Origin: G963674505 sp964575975
GTDB lineage: Bacteria; Desulfobacterota; Desulfobacteria; Desulfobacterales; SKZT01
Direction of reading: 5' to 3'
DNA: 6,064 bases
Assembly: GCA_964575975.1 (NCBI GenBank)
Contig: CAZNTU010000302.1
Span: 1-6,064 of the forward strand
Both the position numbers and the translations under genes were made by a program. The number at the start of each line of letters is the position of its first letter. Positions within the stretch are counted from its first letter, which is position 1. A model generated the notes under the pieces. It saw nothing but the letters and a program-made list of their open reading frames with translations, searched no databases and had not been told where the DNA came from. Positions 1 through 5,384 of this stretch are shown in pieces.

Positions 1-1101
1 GGGTTGATGTTCCCCAGGGTGCTTATCAGAAGAGGCTTGTCGGAAGAGTTGACGATGGCGGCGATTTCGGCGTTGGTACCGCTCTGGTACTTGTTCCACC
101 ATTTGTCCGAGGAAACGATCGTTGTTTGGGAATAGACGCCCCCGACGACAAGCATTGTCGCTAAAACGCGCATGGGCAAAGCGTATTTGGCGCCCGGCCC
201 GATCGCCCTGCCGATCGCGAACGCGACGGAAAGATGAATCGACAGCAAGGCGGGAAGCAAATACCGGGTCCCCATGGACCGCCGTCCCCCGGCCAGCAAA
301 TCCGGCAACAATACGGCCCCTCCGCTAATTGCCAGCAACAGGACCAAAAGCAGCCACGATCTTCGGGGGCTTTTCCGCACCAGGACGAAAATCGAATATG
401 CCGCGAGAGAGACGCTGACAGGAACGAGATACTCGCTGCCGGGAAAATCGAAAAACAGCCGATTGACGCCGAGAAGCCAATTCCAGGCCAATTCCGATTT
501 GGCGGCCGCCTTGCGCATCCAGCCGGTTACTACCGCGACGTCGTCCCTCGAGGAAAATAAAATCGCAAACCACGGTATGAACGCCGCCAAGCCGATGAAA
601 GCGGCCAGGAGAAACGATTTTATCCGTTCGCGCCCGTATTCGGCCCGCATGAGGATCAGGTAGACCACGTGGGAAACTGTCGTGCAGACGAACATGAGGG
701 CCGAACAAAGCGGAGAGGCTACGCAAGGCGACTACGGGATCGTCGAAAAAATTCGACCACAAGCGTCCTGCGATATAAAACAAAGGAGGGTGTTCCGGGC
801 GGCTGGCAAGCGCCTTCAGAGTGTCGGCCATGCTCGAATCCGGGTTCGGACGCTGGTACGCCCGCACTTCCTCCGCGGAATGTATCCCGTTGTCGAACAT
901 GTTCGCGTAATACTCCCCCCCGGTGGTTCCGAACGCCCGAAGGGACGAATAGGCTTCGTCGTGCCAGTACACTTTCTTGTCAAGGTTCGCGAAGCGCAAA
1001 ACCGTGCCGACGGCTATCAGGACCGCGACGACTAAAAATCCAAGGCCGACGCGTCCCAAATAGAAGGACGGCGACGATGCCGATACGGTGTTTTTCGTCA
1101 A
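1..1101 (-). pseudogene. GT39-like membrane glycosyltransferase, broken internally and cut by the left edge
   Basis: Proteins of this type are multi-pass inner-membrane glycosyltransferases that use lipid-linked sugars. The start is TTG at 1101, directly after an in-frame TAA, with GAGG (1110-1113) eight bases upstream. The first part (about 135 residues) has a membrane segment at residues 19-37, then VYWHDEAYSSLR with the Asp-Glu pair (D48, E49) typical of GT39 first loops, QRPNP, HPPLFY (104-109) and RSLSALFG. From about 695 the reading continues in another frame, starting MFVCTTVSHVVYL and including LLAAFIGLAAFIPW, LLPDLLAGGRRSMGTRYLLP and WWNKY, up to base 1. Compared from memory with cyanobacterial relatives, the second part matches a region more than 100 residues further on, so a central segment containing membrane helices seems deleted, not just one base shifted. 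An assembly error is possible. The family call is firm; the sugar and acceptor are unknown. Confidence 0.75.
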
Positions 1102-1199
1102 TTATGCTGCCTCAAACGATGGAATTGTTCTCGCCCAGCCCGATCTTGCCCGATTTTAAAGGCGAAAGGCTTTCGTACCTGCCAATGAATCGTAAAGTT

Positions 1200-1230
1200 A
1201 AAAAAATGCGGCAATGCGCATGCCGTTTTT
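1200..1230. terminator. possible bidirectional rho-independent terminator
   Basis: CGGCA (1209-1213) and TGCCG (1221-1225) can form a 5-bp stem with a 7-base loop. It is followed on the plus strand by five T (1226-1230) and preceded by an A run (1200-1206) that reads as T on the minus strand. The stem is short, and no gene clearly ends here on either strand, so this rests on shape alone. Confidence 0.3.
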
Positions 1231-1370
1231 GATGGCGACCGAAGGAAACAGATCGCTGCTCGCATCTTTAGATGCCGTCTATCGCACGAAGTGGTTTAAA
1301 CCGTGTTAGATTTTCATGAATAATTGCAAACATGTCGCGGTAGCAACAGGCGGGCGATCGAATGCGATCG

Positions 1371-1427
1371 CGGTTCTCGTTTACGGGTCGAGCAAGATTC
1401 CGGTTTCCGAGCGCTCGTTGTACTTGA
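1371..1427 (+). repeat. ~60 bp imperfect repeat, copy 1
   Basis: This stretch, starting CGGTTCTCGTTTACGGGTCG, matches 2064-2124 (starting CGGTTCTCGTTTCCGAGTCG) over about 57 columns with roughly three quarters identity by eye. Shared blocks are CGGTTCTCGTTT, GTCG, GATT, CCGAGCG and TCGTTGTA. Copy 1 lies about 85 bases before brnT; copy 2 touches the brnT 3' remnant. This suggests that the repeat and brnT were duplicated together. Confidence 0.6.
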
Positions 1428-1433
1428 AGAGGC

Positions 1434-1463
1434 TTTACGAGACGCAATGATTAATATTATAAA
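1434..1463 (+). promoter_or_regulatory. possible brnTA promoter
   Basis: TTTACG (1434-1439) and TATAAA (1458-1463) are spaced by 18 bases, about 50 bases before the brnT start. The surrounding A/T-rich TTAATATTATAA is nearly palindromic and could be an operator, since BrnA-type antitoxins repress their own operon. This is a weak consensus match, seen by eye only. Confidence 0.3.
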
Positions 1464-1512
1464 AGACATGGACTTCGCGACGAATTAACGAAAAGAGGGT
1501 TTTGACCCGAAC

Positions 1513-1815
1513 ATGACGGCGAATTATGATTTTGAATGGGATTCCAAGAAAGCCCGCGAAAATCGCGATAAGCATGGTGTTGGCTTCGACGAGGCTGCAA
1601 CGGTATTCAGAGATTCTCAAGCAATTTCCATATTCGATCCGGAGCATAGTGCCAACGAGGACAGATGGATAACTTTGGGAATTTCCGAAAAGGGGAGATT
1701 GCTGGTTGTTGTTCACACATTCCGGGAAAAATGCGACGATGCCGTTTCAATCAGAATCATTTCGTGCCGCAAGGCGTCCAAACATGAAAAAACAAGATAT
1801 GGTGAATATAAATGA
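1513..1815 (+). CDS. brnT: BrnT family toxin
   Basis: BrnT toxins are small RelE-fold ribonucleases that stop translation and are neutralised by BrnA in a type II toxin-antitoxin complex. The 100-residue product has the normal family length and its landmarks: FEWD (7-10), the conserved KHGV with H21, FDEAATVF (25-32), EDRWITLG with R51, GRLLVVVHT with H68, and IRIIS-R-A near the end with R81 and R86. No key residue appears lost. The ATG at 1513 begins the homology; GAGGG at 1495-1499 is a rather distant ribosome binding site. The stop overlaps the start of brnA as ATGA, indicating translational coupling. The gene is more A+T-rich than the kinase operon, consistent with acquisition. A copy of its 3' end recurs at 2136-2171. 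Confidence 0.9.
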   Translation: MTANYDFEWDSKKARENRDKHGVGFDEAATVFRDSQAISIFDPEHSANEDRWITLGISEKGRLLVVVHTFREKCDDAVSIRIISCRKASKHEKTRYGEYK

Positions 1816-2012
1816 GAAAAGAATACGATTTTTCAAAAGGCGAAAGGGGCAAGTTTTACAGGCCGGACATAAAATTGAATATTCCCGTCTACTTGGACGA
1901 GGAGGTTGCCGGCTTTATCGACAGGATAGCCGAAAAGAAAGGATGCGATCGCAGCTCGGTTGTAAACGAACTGTTGAGACAAGATATGAAATTGGCGGAA
2001 GCTATGGAATAG
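1812..2012 (+). CDS. brnA: BrnA-type ribbon-helix-helix antitoxin
   Basis: This is the expected partner of the BrnT toxin: a small DNA-binding antitoxin that binds the toxin and usually represses the shared promoter. The 66-residue product starts MRKEYDFSKGERGKFYRPD, an opening typical of antitoxins next to BrnT. A ribbon-helix-helix follows: strand KLNIPVYL (about 21-28), helix DEEVAGFIDRIAEKKG (29-44), turn, then helix RSSVVNELLRQDMKLAE. It overlaps brnT by four bases (ATGA) and has no strong ribosome binding site of its own, so it probably depends on translation of brnT. It could equally be labelled a CopG-like antitoxin; position and opening motif favour BrnA. It looks intact. Confidence 0.85.
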   Translation: MRKEYDFSKGERGKFYRPDIKLNIPVYLDEEVAGFIDRIAEKKGCDRSSVVNELLRQDMKLAEAME

Positions 2013-2063
2013 AAAAAAAATGGTTCCCGACCCCTATGGTTTGTCTCGTTTCAAAGGCGACCA

Positions 2064-2124
2064 CGGTTCTCGTTTCCGAGTCGGACAGGATTATGTGGCC
2101 GAGCGTTCGTTGTATTTATGCTTG
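2064..2124 (+). repeat. ~60 bp imperfect repeat, copy 2
   Basis: This is the second copy of the sequence at 1371-1427. It lies 51 bases after the brnA stop and runs almost directly into the brnT 3' remnant. Identity to copy 1 is roughly three quarters, clearly lower than the exact 36-base brnT match next to it. The two parts therefore either diverged at different rates or have different histories. Confidence 0.6.
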
Positions 2125-2128
2125 AAGT

Positions 2129-2190
2129 TCGATCGGAATCATTTCGTGCCGCAAGGCGTCCAAACATGAAATCATCCGGCGTATGCTCGG
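2129..2190 (+). pseudogene. 3' remnant of a second brnT copy
   Basis: Bases 2136-2171 are identical to 1754-1789 inside brnT (36 of 36). In frame they encode IISCRKASKHE, the conserved C-terminal motif of BrnT. After that the two copies diverge: this one reads on as IIRRMLGS. No N-terminal part is present and no second brnA follows. It is a deletion remnant of a duplicated brnT module, or a fragment captured by recombination. It cannot make a toxin. Confidence 0.75.
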
Positions 2191-2191
2191 C

Positions 2192-2416
2192 TCAAAGAAC
2201 AGACAAGCCAGGAACTACCGAAAAATGCTTGTCTTTTGTGAACAATTTCAGGCCGTGTTGAAAAGTGCTCGCCGCAATCCAAATGTCGTTGGTCGGGATA
2301 GGCGTTCCTTGCCTTTTCAAATTGTTCAAAACTTCCGAATAGAATTCGGCCGTGAGAATATCGACAGGATAGATCGAAATCCTGGGAGAATCCAAGAAAA
2401 ACTGGTAGTGGGTCGA
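2192..2416 (-). pseudogene. VapC-like PIN-domain toxin, C-terminal half only
   Basis: VapC toxins are PIN-domain ribonucleases. The last ~70 residues are a clear VapC end: YPVDILTAEFYSEVL, then RQGTPIPTNDIWIAA (with the ND-WIA acidic residue), then LFTKDKHFSVVPGLSVL to the TGA at 2192-2194. The N-terminal half, with the first catalytic Asp and the Glu, is missing, and no VapB-like antitoxin follows upstream on the minus strand. The frame stays open to an ATG at 2539, but that extension is encoded by the palindromic repeat (TPLTPLKGGIAPP) and is not VapC. The remnant is convergent with the brnT remnant, two bases apart. Homology fades within about 70-85 bases of the repeat cluster, so repeat arrival or an associated deletion may have removed the front. 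It is probably non-functional. Confidence 0.8.
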
Positions 2417-2483
2417 ACCAGTTGACGGACCGGTTTTATTCCCATTCCGCGAAAAATCACGACATGTGCGATTGGAGGGCGGT

Positions 2484-2583
2484 GCAATTCCCCCCTTGAG
2501 GGGGGTTAGGGGGGTGTCTGTGCGGCATGTTCGATCCACGGTCCGCCGGAAACACCCCCCTACCCCCCCTCAAGGGGGGAATC
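2484..2583. repeat. inverted pair of G/C-run palindromic repeats (left unit)
   Basis: The left arm (2484-2518) reads AATTCCCCCCTTGAGGGGGG, then TTAGGGGGGTGTC. The right arm (2552-2583) is its near-perfect reverse complement, and they are separated by a 33-base spacer. Each arm contains a hairpin core of six C, a four-base TTGA/TCAA loop and six G (2490-2505 and 2564-2579). The whole unit can fold as one long hairpin or as two small ones. Translated, such repeats give the spurious peptides PPLRG and TPPQGG often found in hypothetical ORFs. It lies between the vapC remnant and the DUF559 gene. Confidence 0.85.
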
Positions 2584-2594
2584 CCGCGCCCGAA

Positions 2595-2610
2595 GGTTCG
2601 GCGAGGAACC
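2595..2610. repeat. small inverted repeat beside the left unit
   Basis: GGTTC (2595-2599) and GAACC (2606-2610) can pair around a six-base loop just outside the left palindromic unit. The meaning is unknown and a chance occurrence is possible. Confidence 0.25.
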
Positions 2611-2684
2611 GACGGATTGTCCGACGCTCGGGAGGCCATGGACCATGATTTTTTACCGGTTCTTAATTCAACGGCATTGTGAGA

Positions 2685-2706
2685 GGGGGGCAGGGGGGGT
2701 GTCGAT
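2685..2706 (+). repeat. half-copy of the repeat, downstream of the DUF559 gene
   Basis: Six G, CA, seven G, then TGTCGAT. These 22 bases are the exact reverse complement of 3316-3337 on the other side of the DUF559 gene. The hairpin core (CCCCCC-TTGA) of the full repeat is absent, so this is a half unit. It lies 42 bases beyond the DUF559 stop. Confidence 0.75.
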
Positions 2707-2747
2707 ATAATATTGCCTTGCAGCTGCCGTAGAGCCCGGTTTCCAAA

Positions 2748-3149
2748 TCATCCATCGGTTTTCGAGCGATCCTCATCGTGGTCCACAATCCATTTTTCGA
2801 TGCTTGAAATCACGCCTTCCATGTTCGTTTTGACATCGATGTCCAAAAATCGCAAGAATCGGACGCCGAGTTTTTCGAGCCGTTCTTGACGAAGAGTATC
2901 GTCCGGAAGCTTTTTATCGTGAGTCACGCCGTCGATTTCGATGGCCAACATGAGTTCGGGACAAAAGAAATCCACAATAAACCGGTCTATCGGTTTTTGT
3001 CGCAGAAATCTGAATCCTCTCAATCGTTTGTTTCTCAAGTGATTCCACAAGAGAACCTCCGAAAAGGTGCTGTTTTTTCTCAACGACCTTGCTTTTTCCT
3101 TCAAGTGAGGTTCGTAGGGCAGGATGCTTTTTCGTTTCATTGGTTTCAT
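2748..3149 (-). CDS. DUF559 domain protein (Vsr-like endonuclease fold)
   Basis: DUF559 proteins are small predicted nucleases of the Vsr/PD-(D/E)xK type; a biological role is not established. The 133-residue product is of normal length and intact. It has ARSLRKNSTFSEVLLW (20-35) with the conserved Glu E31, LRGFRFLRQKPIDRFIVDFFC (about 43-63) with D60, the probable catalytic LAIEIDG (68-74) with E71 and D73, then H77 and the closing LGVRFLRFLDIDV. The start is ATG at 3149, with AAGGA seven bases upstream; a second ATG at 3140 is possible. The gene stands alone and is more A+T-rich than the kinase operon. Palindromic repeats lie on both sides, including exact 22-nt inverted arms. Such repeats next to DUF559 genes are, from memory, seen in other genomes. 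A functional link is inference. Confidence 0.88.
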   Translation of the reverse strand: MKPMKRKSILPYEPHLKEKARSLRKNSTFSEVLLWNHLRNKRLRGFRFLRQKPIDRFIVDFFCPELMLAIEIDGVTHDKKLPDDTLRQERLEKLGVRFLRFLDIDVKTNMEGVISSIEKWIVDHDEDRSKTDG

Positions 3150-3198
3150 TGGATCGTCCTTTTCCGTATCTTGAGGCAGAGTCGCCTAACCTTGGGGC

Positions 3199-3261
3199 GC
3201 GCAATTCCCCCTGCTCGGACGCGTGACGGCGCAATTCCCCCCTGCTCGGACGCGTGACGGC
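3199..3261 (+). repeat. two tandem ~30 bp truncated repeat units
   Basis: GCAATTCCCC starts at 3201, 3231 and 3262 (periods 30 and 31). The first two units carry CTGCTCGGACGCGTGACGGC instead of the TTGAGGGGGG half of the hairpin core; the third opens the complete unit that follows. The CGGACGCG segment is the inverted counterpart of the CGCGTCCGA segments at 3360-3455. Confidence 0.8.
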
Positions 3262-3455
3262 GCAATTCCCCCCTTGAGGGGGGTGTCCCCGGTGGAAAAG
3301 GGACCCGCATGCTCCATCGACACCCCCCCTGCCCCCCCTCAAGGGGGGAATTGCGCCGTTCCTCGTCCGAACACCCCCTCAAGGGGGGAATTGCGCCGTT
3401 CCGCGTCCGAGTCCGAGTCCGCCTCAAGGGGGGAACTGACCCCTTCCGCGTCCGT
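3262..3455. repeat. inverted and tandem cluster of G/C-run palindromic repeats (right unit)
   Basis: A forward core (3268-3283, C6-TTGA-G6) and an inverted core (3333-3348, C6-TCAA-G6) flank a spacer that can also pair through GGTGTC (3282-3287) and GACACC (3319-3324). Two further direct copies follow at 3374-3388 (five C) and 3422-3433 (two C). Each carries GGGGGGAA and then a CCGTTCCGCGTCCG-like tail. A hexamer-like GTCCGA run (3405-3419) sits between the last two. The cluster ends about 12 bases before the kinase stop, so it may also act as a terminator for the minus-strand operon. Confidence 0.85.
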
Positions 3456-3466
3456 ACGGATATTCG

Positions 3467-3697
3467 TTATCCGTGGATCTTTTCGATGGTCTCGATCAGC
3501 GACTTCAACGGCGCGGCCTTGTAATGGTAGGCGGCCGCTCCCGCCGACAGCATTTTTTCCCTGGTGGAGTCGTCCTCGTGCATGCTCAGGCCTATGACGC
3601 GGGTGCGCGGGGAGAGTCTGCAGATTCGCAAGGTGGCTTCGACGCCGTCCATTTGGGGCATGGTGACGTCCATCAGCACGATGTCCGGACTGGTCTT
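3467..3697 (-). pseudogene. receiver-domain remainder, downstream of the in-frame stop
   Basis: This continues the kinase frame past the TAA at 3698-3700. It encodes KTSPDIVLMDVTMPQMDG with the phospho-acceptor Asp (residue 519 of the full frame), then VIGLSMHED with the signalling Ser (547), the conserved Lys (569) in AAAYHYKAAPLK, and ends IEKIHG-TAA (3467-3469). A GTG at 3677-3679 might restart translation, but that product would lack the acidic pair and fold only half a receiver. All key residues on this side are kept, which points to a recent lesion, a strain variant or a consensus error. No output domain follows. Confidence 0.75.
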
Positions 3698-5379
3698 TTA
3701 CGCCAGGCGGACCGCTTCCGCCCCGTCGGACGCCTGGCCGACCACCTCGAACGCCTCCTTGTTCTCGAAAAGATTGGCCATCGCCTCTCGGATCGCGNNN
3801 NNNNNNNNNNNNNNNNNNNNNNNNNNNNNNNNNNNNNNNNNNNNNNNNNNNNNNNNNNNNNNNNNNNNNNNNNNNNNNNNNNNNNNNNNNNNNNNNNCAC
3901 CTCGAACGCCTCCTTGTTCTCGAAAAGATTGGCCATCGCCTCTCGGATCGCGGTATGGTCGTCGGCCAGCAGTATTCGGATTTTTCTGTTCTCCTCCCCG
4001 ATCGGGGAACCGGAAAAATCCGAGGATTGCGCCGTCGGTACAGTGTTGTCCAAAACGTACGCATCCTTCTTCTCTTTTTCCACATCGGTTGGAAGACTCA
4101 ACGTCACCCGGCATCCCTTTCCGTTGGCCGCGTCGATCTCGAGTTCGCCTCCCAAAAACTGGATACGCTCCTCGATCTTGAACAGTCCGAACGCGGAGCC
4201 GTTTTTTTGTTTCTTTCTTACTTTCTTCGGGTCGCAGCCCCTTCCCTCGTCCGCGACGGCGATCGACAGGCGGCCGTCCCCCTTTTTCGCCTCCACCAGA
4301 GCGCCCTTCGCTCCGCTGTGCTTTATGGAATTGAACAACAGTTCCTTGACCGACTGGAACAGCATGGAGGCGAGCGCGGGGGAATCCGGTTCGGCCTTTT
4401 TGTCGAGCTTCAGGGCCACCTGGAATCCGTGCTTGGCCAGCATGTCGCCGGAAAGCCATTCCAGGGCGGGGCGCAGTCCGCTCTGGCGAAGGACCGGCGG
4501 GCTGAGATCGTAGGAGAGCGAGCGCGTCTTCCGGATGCATTCCTCGATGAGCTTCACAATCTCCCCGGCTTGTTCGTTCGTCGTTTCGTCCCGAATCTGC
4601 CCCCCCAGCAGGAGTTGCAGTTGGAACCGGGCCGCGGCCAGGTATTGCTGGAGATCGTCGTGGAGCAGCAGGGCGATGTGTTCCCTCGTGCGGTCCTCGA
4701 TTTCCGAAAGCGAAAGGGTGAGCCGCCGAAGCTGGCCGGCGTAGTTTGAAAGCGCCTCGGTGCGTTCCGCGATTCGCTCCTCCAGCGTGGCGTTCAAGGC
4801 GGCAAGCTCTTTTTCGGCCTTCACTCTGTCCGAGATGTCCACAAACGTCATCCGGTACCGGTGAATCTCCCCGCTTCCGTCCAGGTCCGGCGCGATGTCG
4901 GCCCTCGCCCACAAGGAGCCGCCCCCCTTCGGAACAAGCCTCAATTCGACGCTTTGCCGTTTTCGGGTTTCTTTGAGCCGACGGGTTGTCCTGTAATAGT
5001 CGTCATTGCTTTCCGCATGGAGAAAATTCCAAAACGGGATTTCGTCCATTTCCGTTCTGTCGATCCGGAGAAGCGACGCCCCCGCGAGATTGATCCGCTC
5101 GACAAGCCCCCTGCGGTTCAGCGTGACGTATCCGCAAGGGGCGGATTCGTAGTACAGCTCCACGTACTCCCGGTGAAGATCCGACAGCTCGCATTGCGCA
5201 TTCCGCAACTCCTCGTTCTGGATTTCCAGCTCCGCCTGGTGGATCGACAGTTCGTCCAGAAGCTCCAAAACATCCATGGAAATCGGGTCGTCCATTTCCG
5301 GGCGTTCCGCGAGCAAGGCCTTGGCTTTTTCCCGCAGCCGCAGGAAAGGATCGATTTTTTTATCGGATCGGTTCGGCAT
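3698..5379 (-). CDS. PAS sensor histidine kinase (HisKA_3/HATPase) with truncated receiver
   Basis: This is a soluble-looking sensor kinase that phosphorylates a His and passes the phosphate to an Asp. No membrane segment is visible. Numbering from ATG 5379: coiled coil with SIHQAELEIQNEELRNAQ (45-62); PAS about 70-185, starting YYESAPCGYVTLN; coiled linker 186-212; HisKA_3 with the phospho-His H240 in LLLHDDLQQYL; HATPase with N-box FNSIKHSG (349-356), DEGRG (377-381) and SAFGLFKIEERIQFLGGELEI (395-415). The receiver starts at IRILLADDH (acidic pair D473, D474) and is cut at residue 508 by TAA (3698-3700). The frame is continuous only if the 100 N and one 55-base copy are removed (155 bases). 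The start is ATG 5379, five bases after the upstream stop and with AAAGG before it; the ATG at 5466 lies inside the upstream gene. The undamaged protein would have about 584 residues. Confidence 0.85.
3743..3797. repeat. 55-base contig-end overlap, copy 1
   Basis: These 55 bases are identical to 3898-3952 and lie directly against the N run. Both encode the same receiver residues (AIREAMANLFENKEAFEV). A genuine duplication would break the frame, so this is an assembly overlap. Its length of 55 equals a common de Bruijn k-mer size. Confidence 0.93.
3798..3897. other. scaffold gap of 100 N, probably false
   Basis: There are exactly 100 N between two identical 55-base flanks. Removing 3798-3952 joins codon 494 (Val) to codon 495 in the same frame and gives an uninterrupted receiver N-terminus (NLFENKEAFEVVGQASDG). 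The true gap length is therefore most likely minus 55 bases, with no sequence missing. Confidence 0.93.
3898..3952. repeat. 55-base contig-end overlap, copy 2
   Basis: This is the second copy of the sequence at 3743-3797, starting at the first base after the N run. It belongs in frame with the upstream kinase part; the other copy is redundant. Confidence 0.93.
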
Positions 5380-5384
5380 CGTCG

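Larger units (their letters stand above)
1102..1512. other. gene-free stretch between glycosyltransferase and brnT
   Basis: No convincing gene lies in these 411 bases. They hold the ribosome binding site of the minus-strand glycosyltransferase (1110-1113), a hairpin with T/A runs (1200-1230) and the first copy of a repeat (1371-1427). A 44-codon open frame (1316-1450, plus strand, beginning MNNCKHVAVATGG) spans that repeat. It lacks a ribosome binding site and resembles no family I know, so I do not call it a gene. The repeat inside it may be the tail of an older gene. Confidence 0.5.

Noticed and set aside
1364..1371. GCGATCGC palindrome (also at 1945-1952), the HIP1 octamer of cyanobacteria
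   Set aside because: I see only these two copies in 6 kb, far fewer than in HIP1-rich cyanobacteria, so it does not support a cyanobacterial origin.
1316..1450. 44-codon plus-strand ORF overlapping the first ~60 bp repeat
   Set aside because: It has no ribosome binding site and no recognisable motif, and the matching frame is not kept in the second copy of the repeat.
2484..2518. G-quadruplex formed by the G6-TTA-G6 strand
   Set aside because: Only two long G runs are present per arm, and the opposite C runs favour a hairpin, so there is not enough support to call it.
2466..2648. Small ORFs on both strands across the palindromic repeats
   Set aside because: Their sequences are repeat translations (PPLRG, TPPQGG) with no ribosome binding site or family resemblance.
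2914..3427. Minus-strand ORFs overlapping the DUF559 gene and the repeats
   Set aside because: They are out of frame with the intact DUF559 protein and are made mostly of repeat translation.
3199..3455. CRISPR array
   Set aside because: The repeats are palindromic G/C runs in both orientations, with no regularly sized unique spacers and no cas genes.
3698..3700. TAA read as an amino acid (altered genetic code)
   Set aside because: Both operon genes end at TAA where their families end, so the standard meaning holds.
3743..3952. A true 55-bp tandem duplication within the receiver domain
   Set aside because: It would shift the frame and duplicate the same receiver helix; collapse restores the protein exactly, and a 100-N run is a scaffolding convention.
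3473..4749. Long plus-strand open frames opposite the kinase
   Set aside because: They are antisense to a clear PAS/HisKA_3/HATPase protein, show no family motifs and are expected in GC-rich coding DNA; one also spans the N run.
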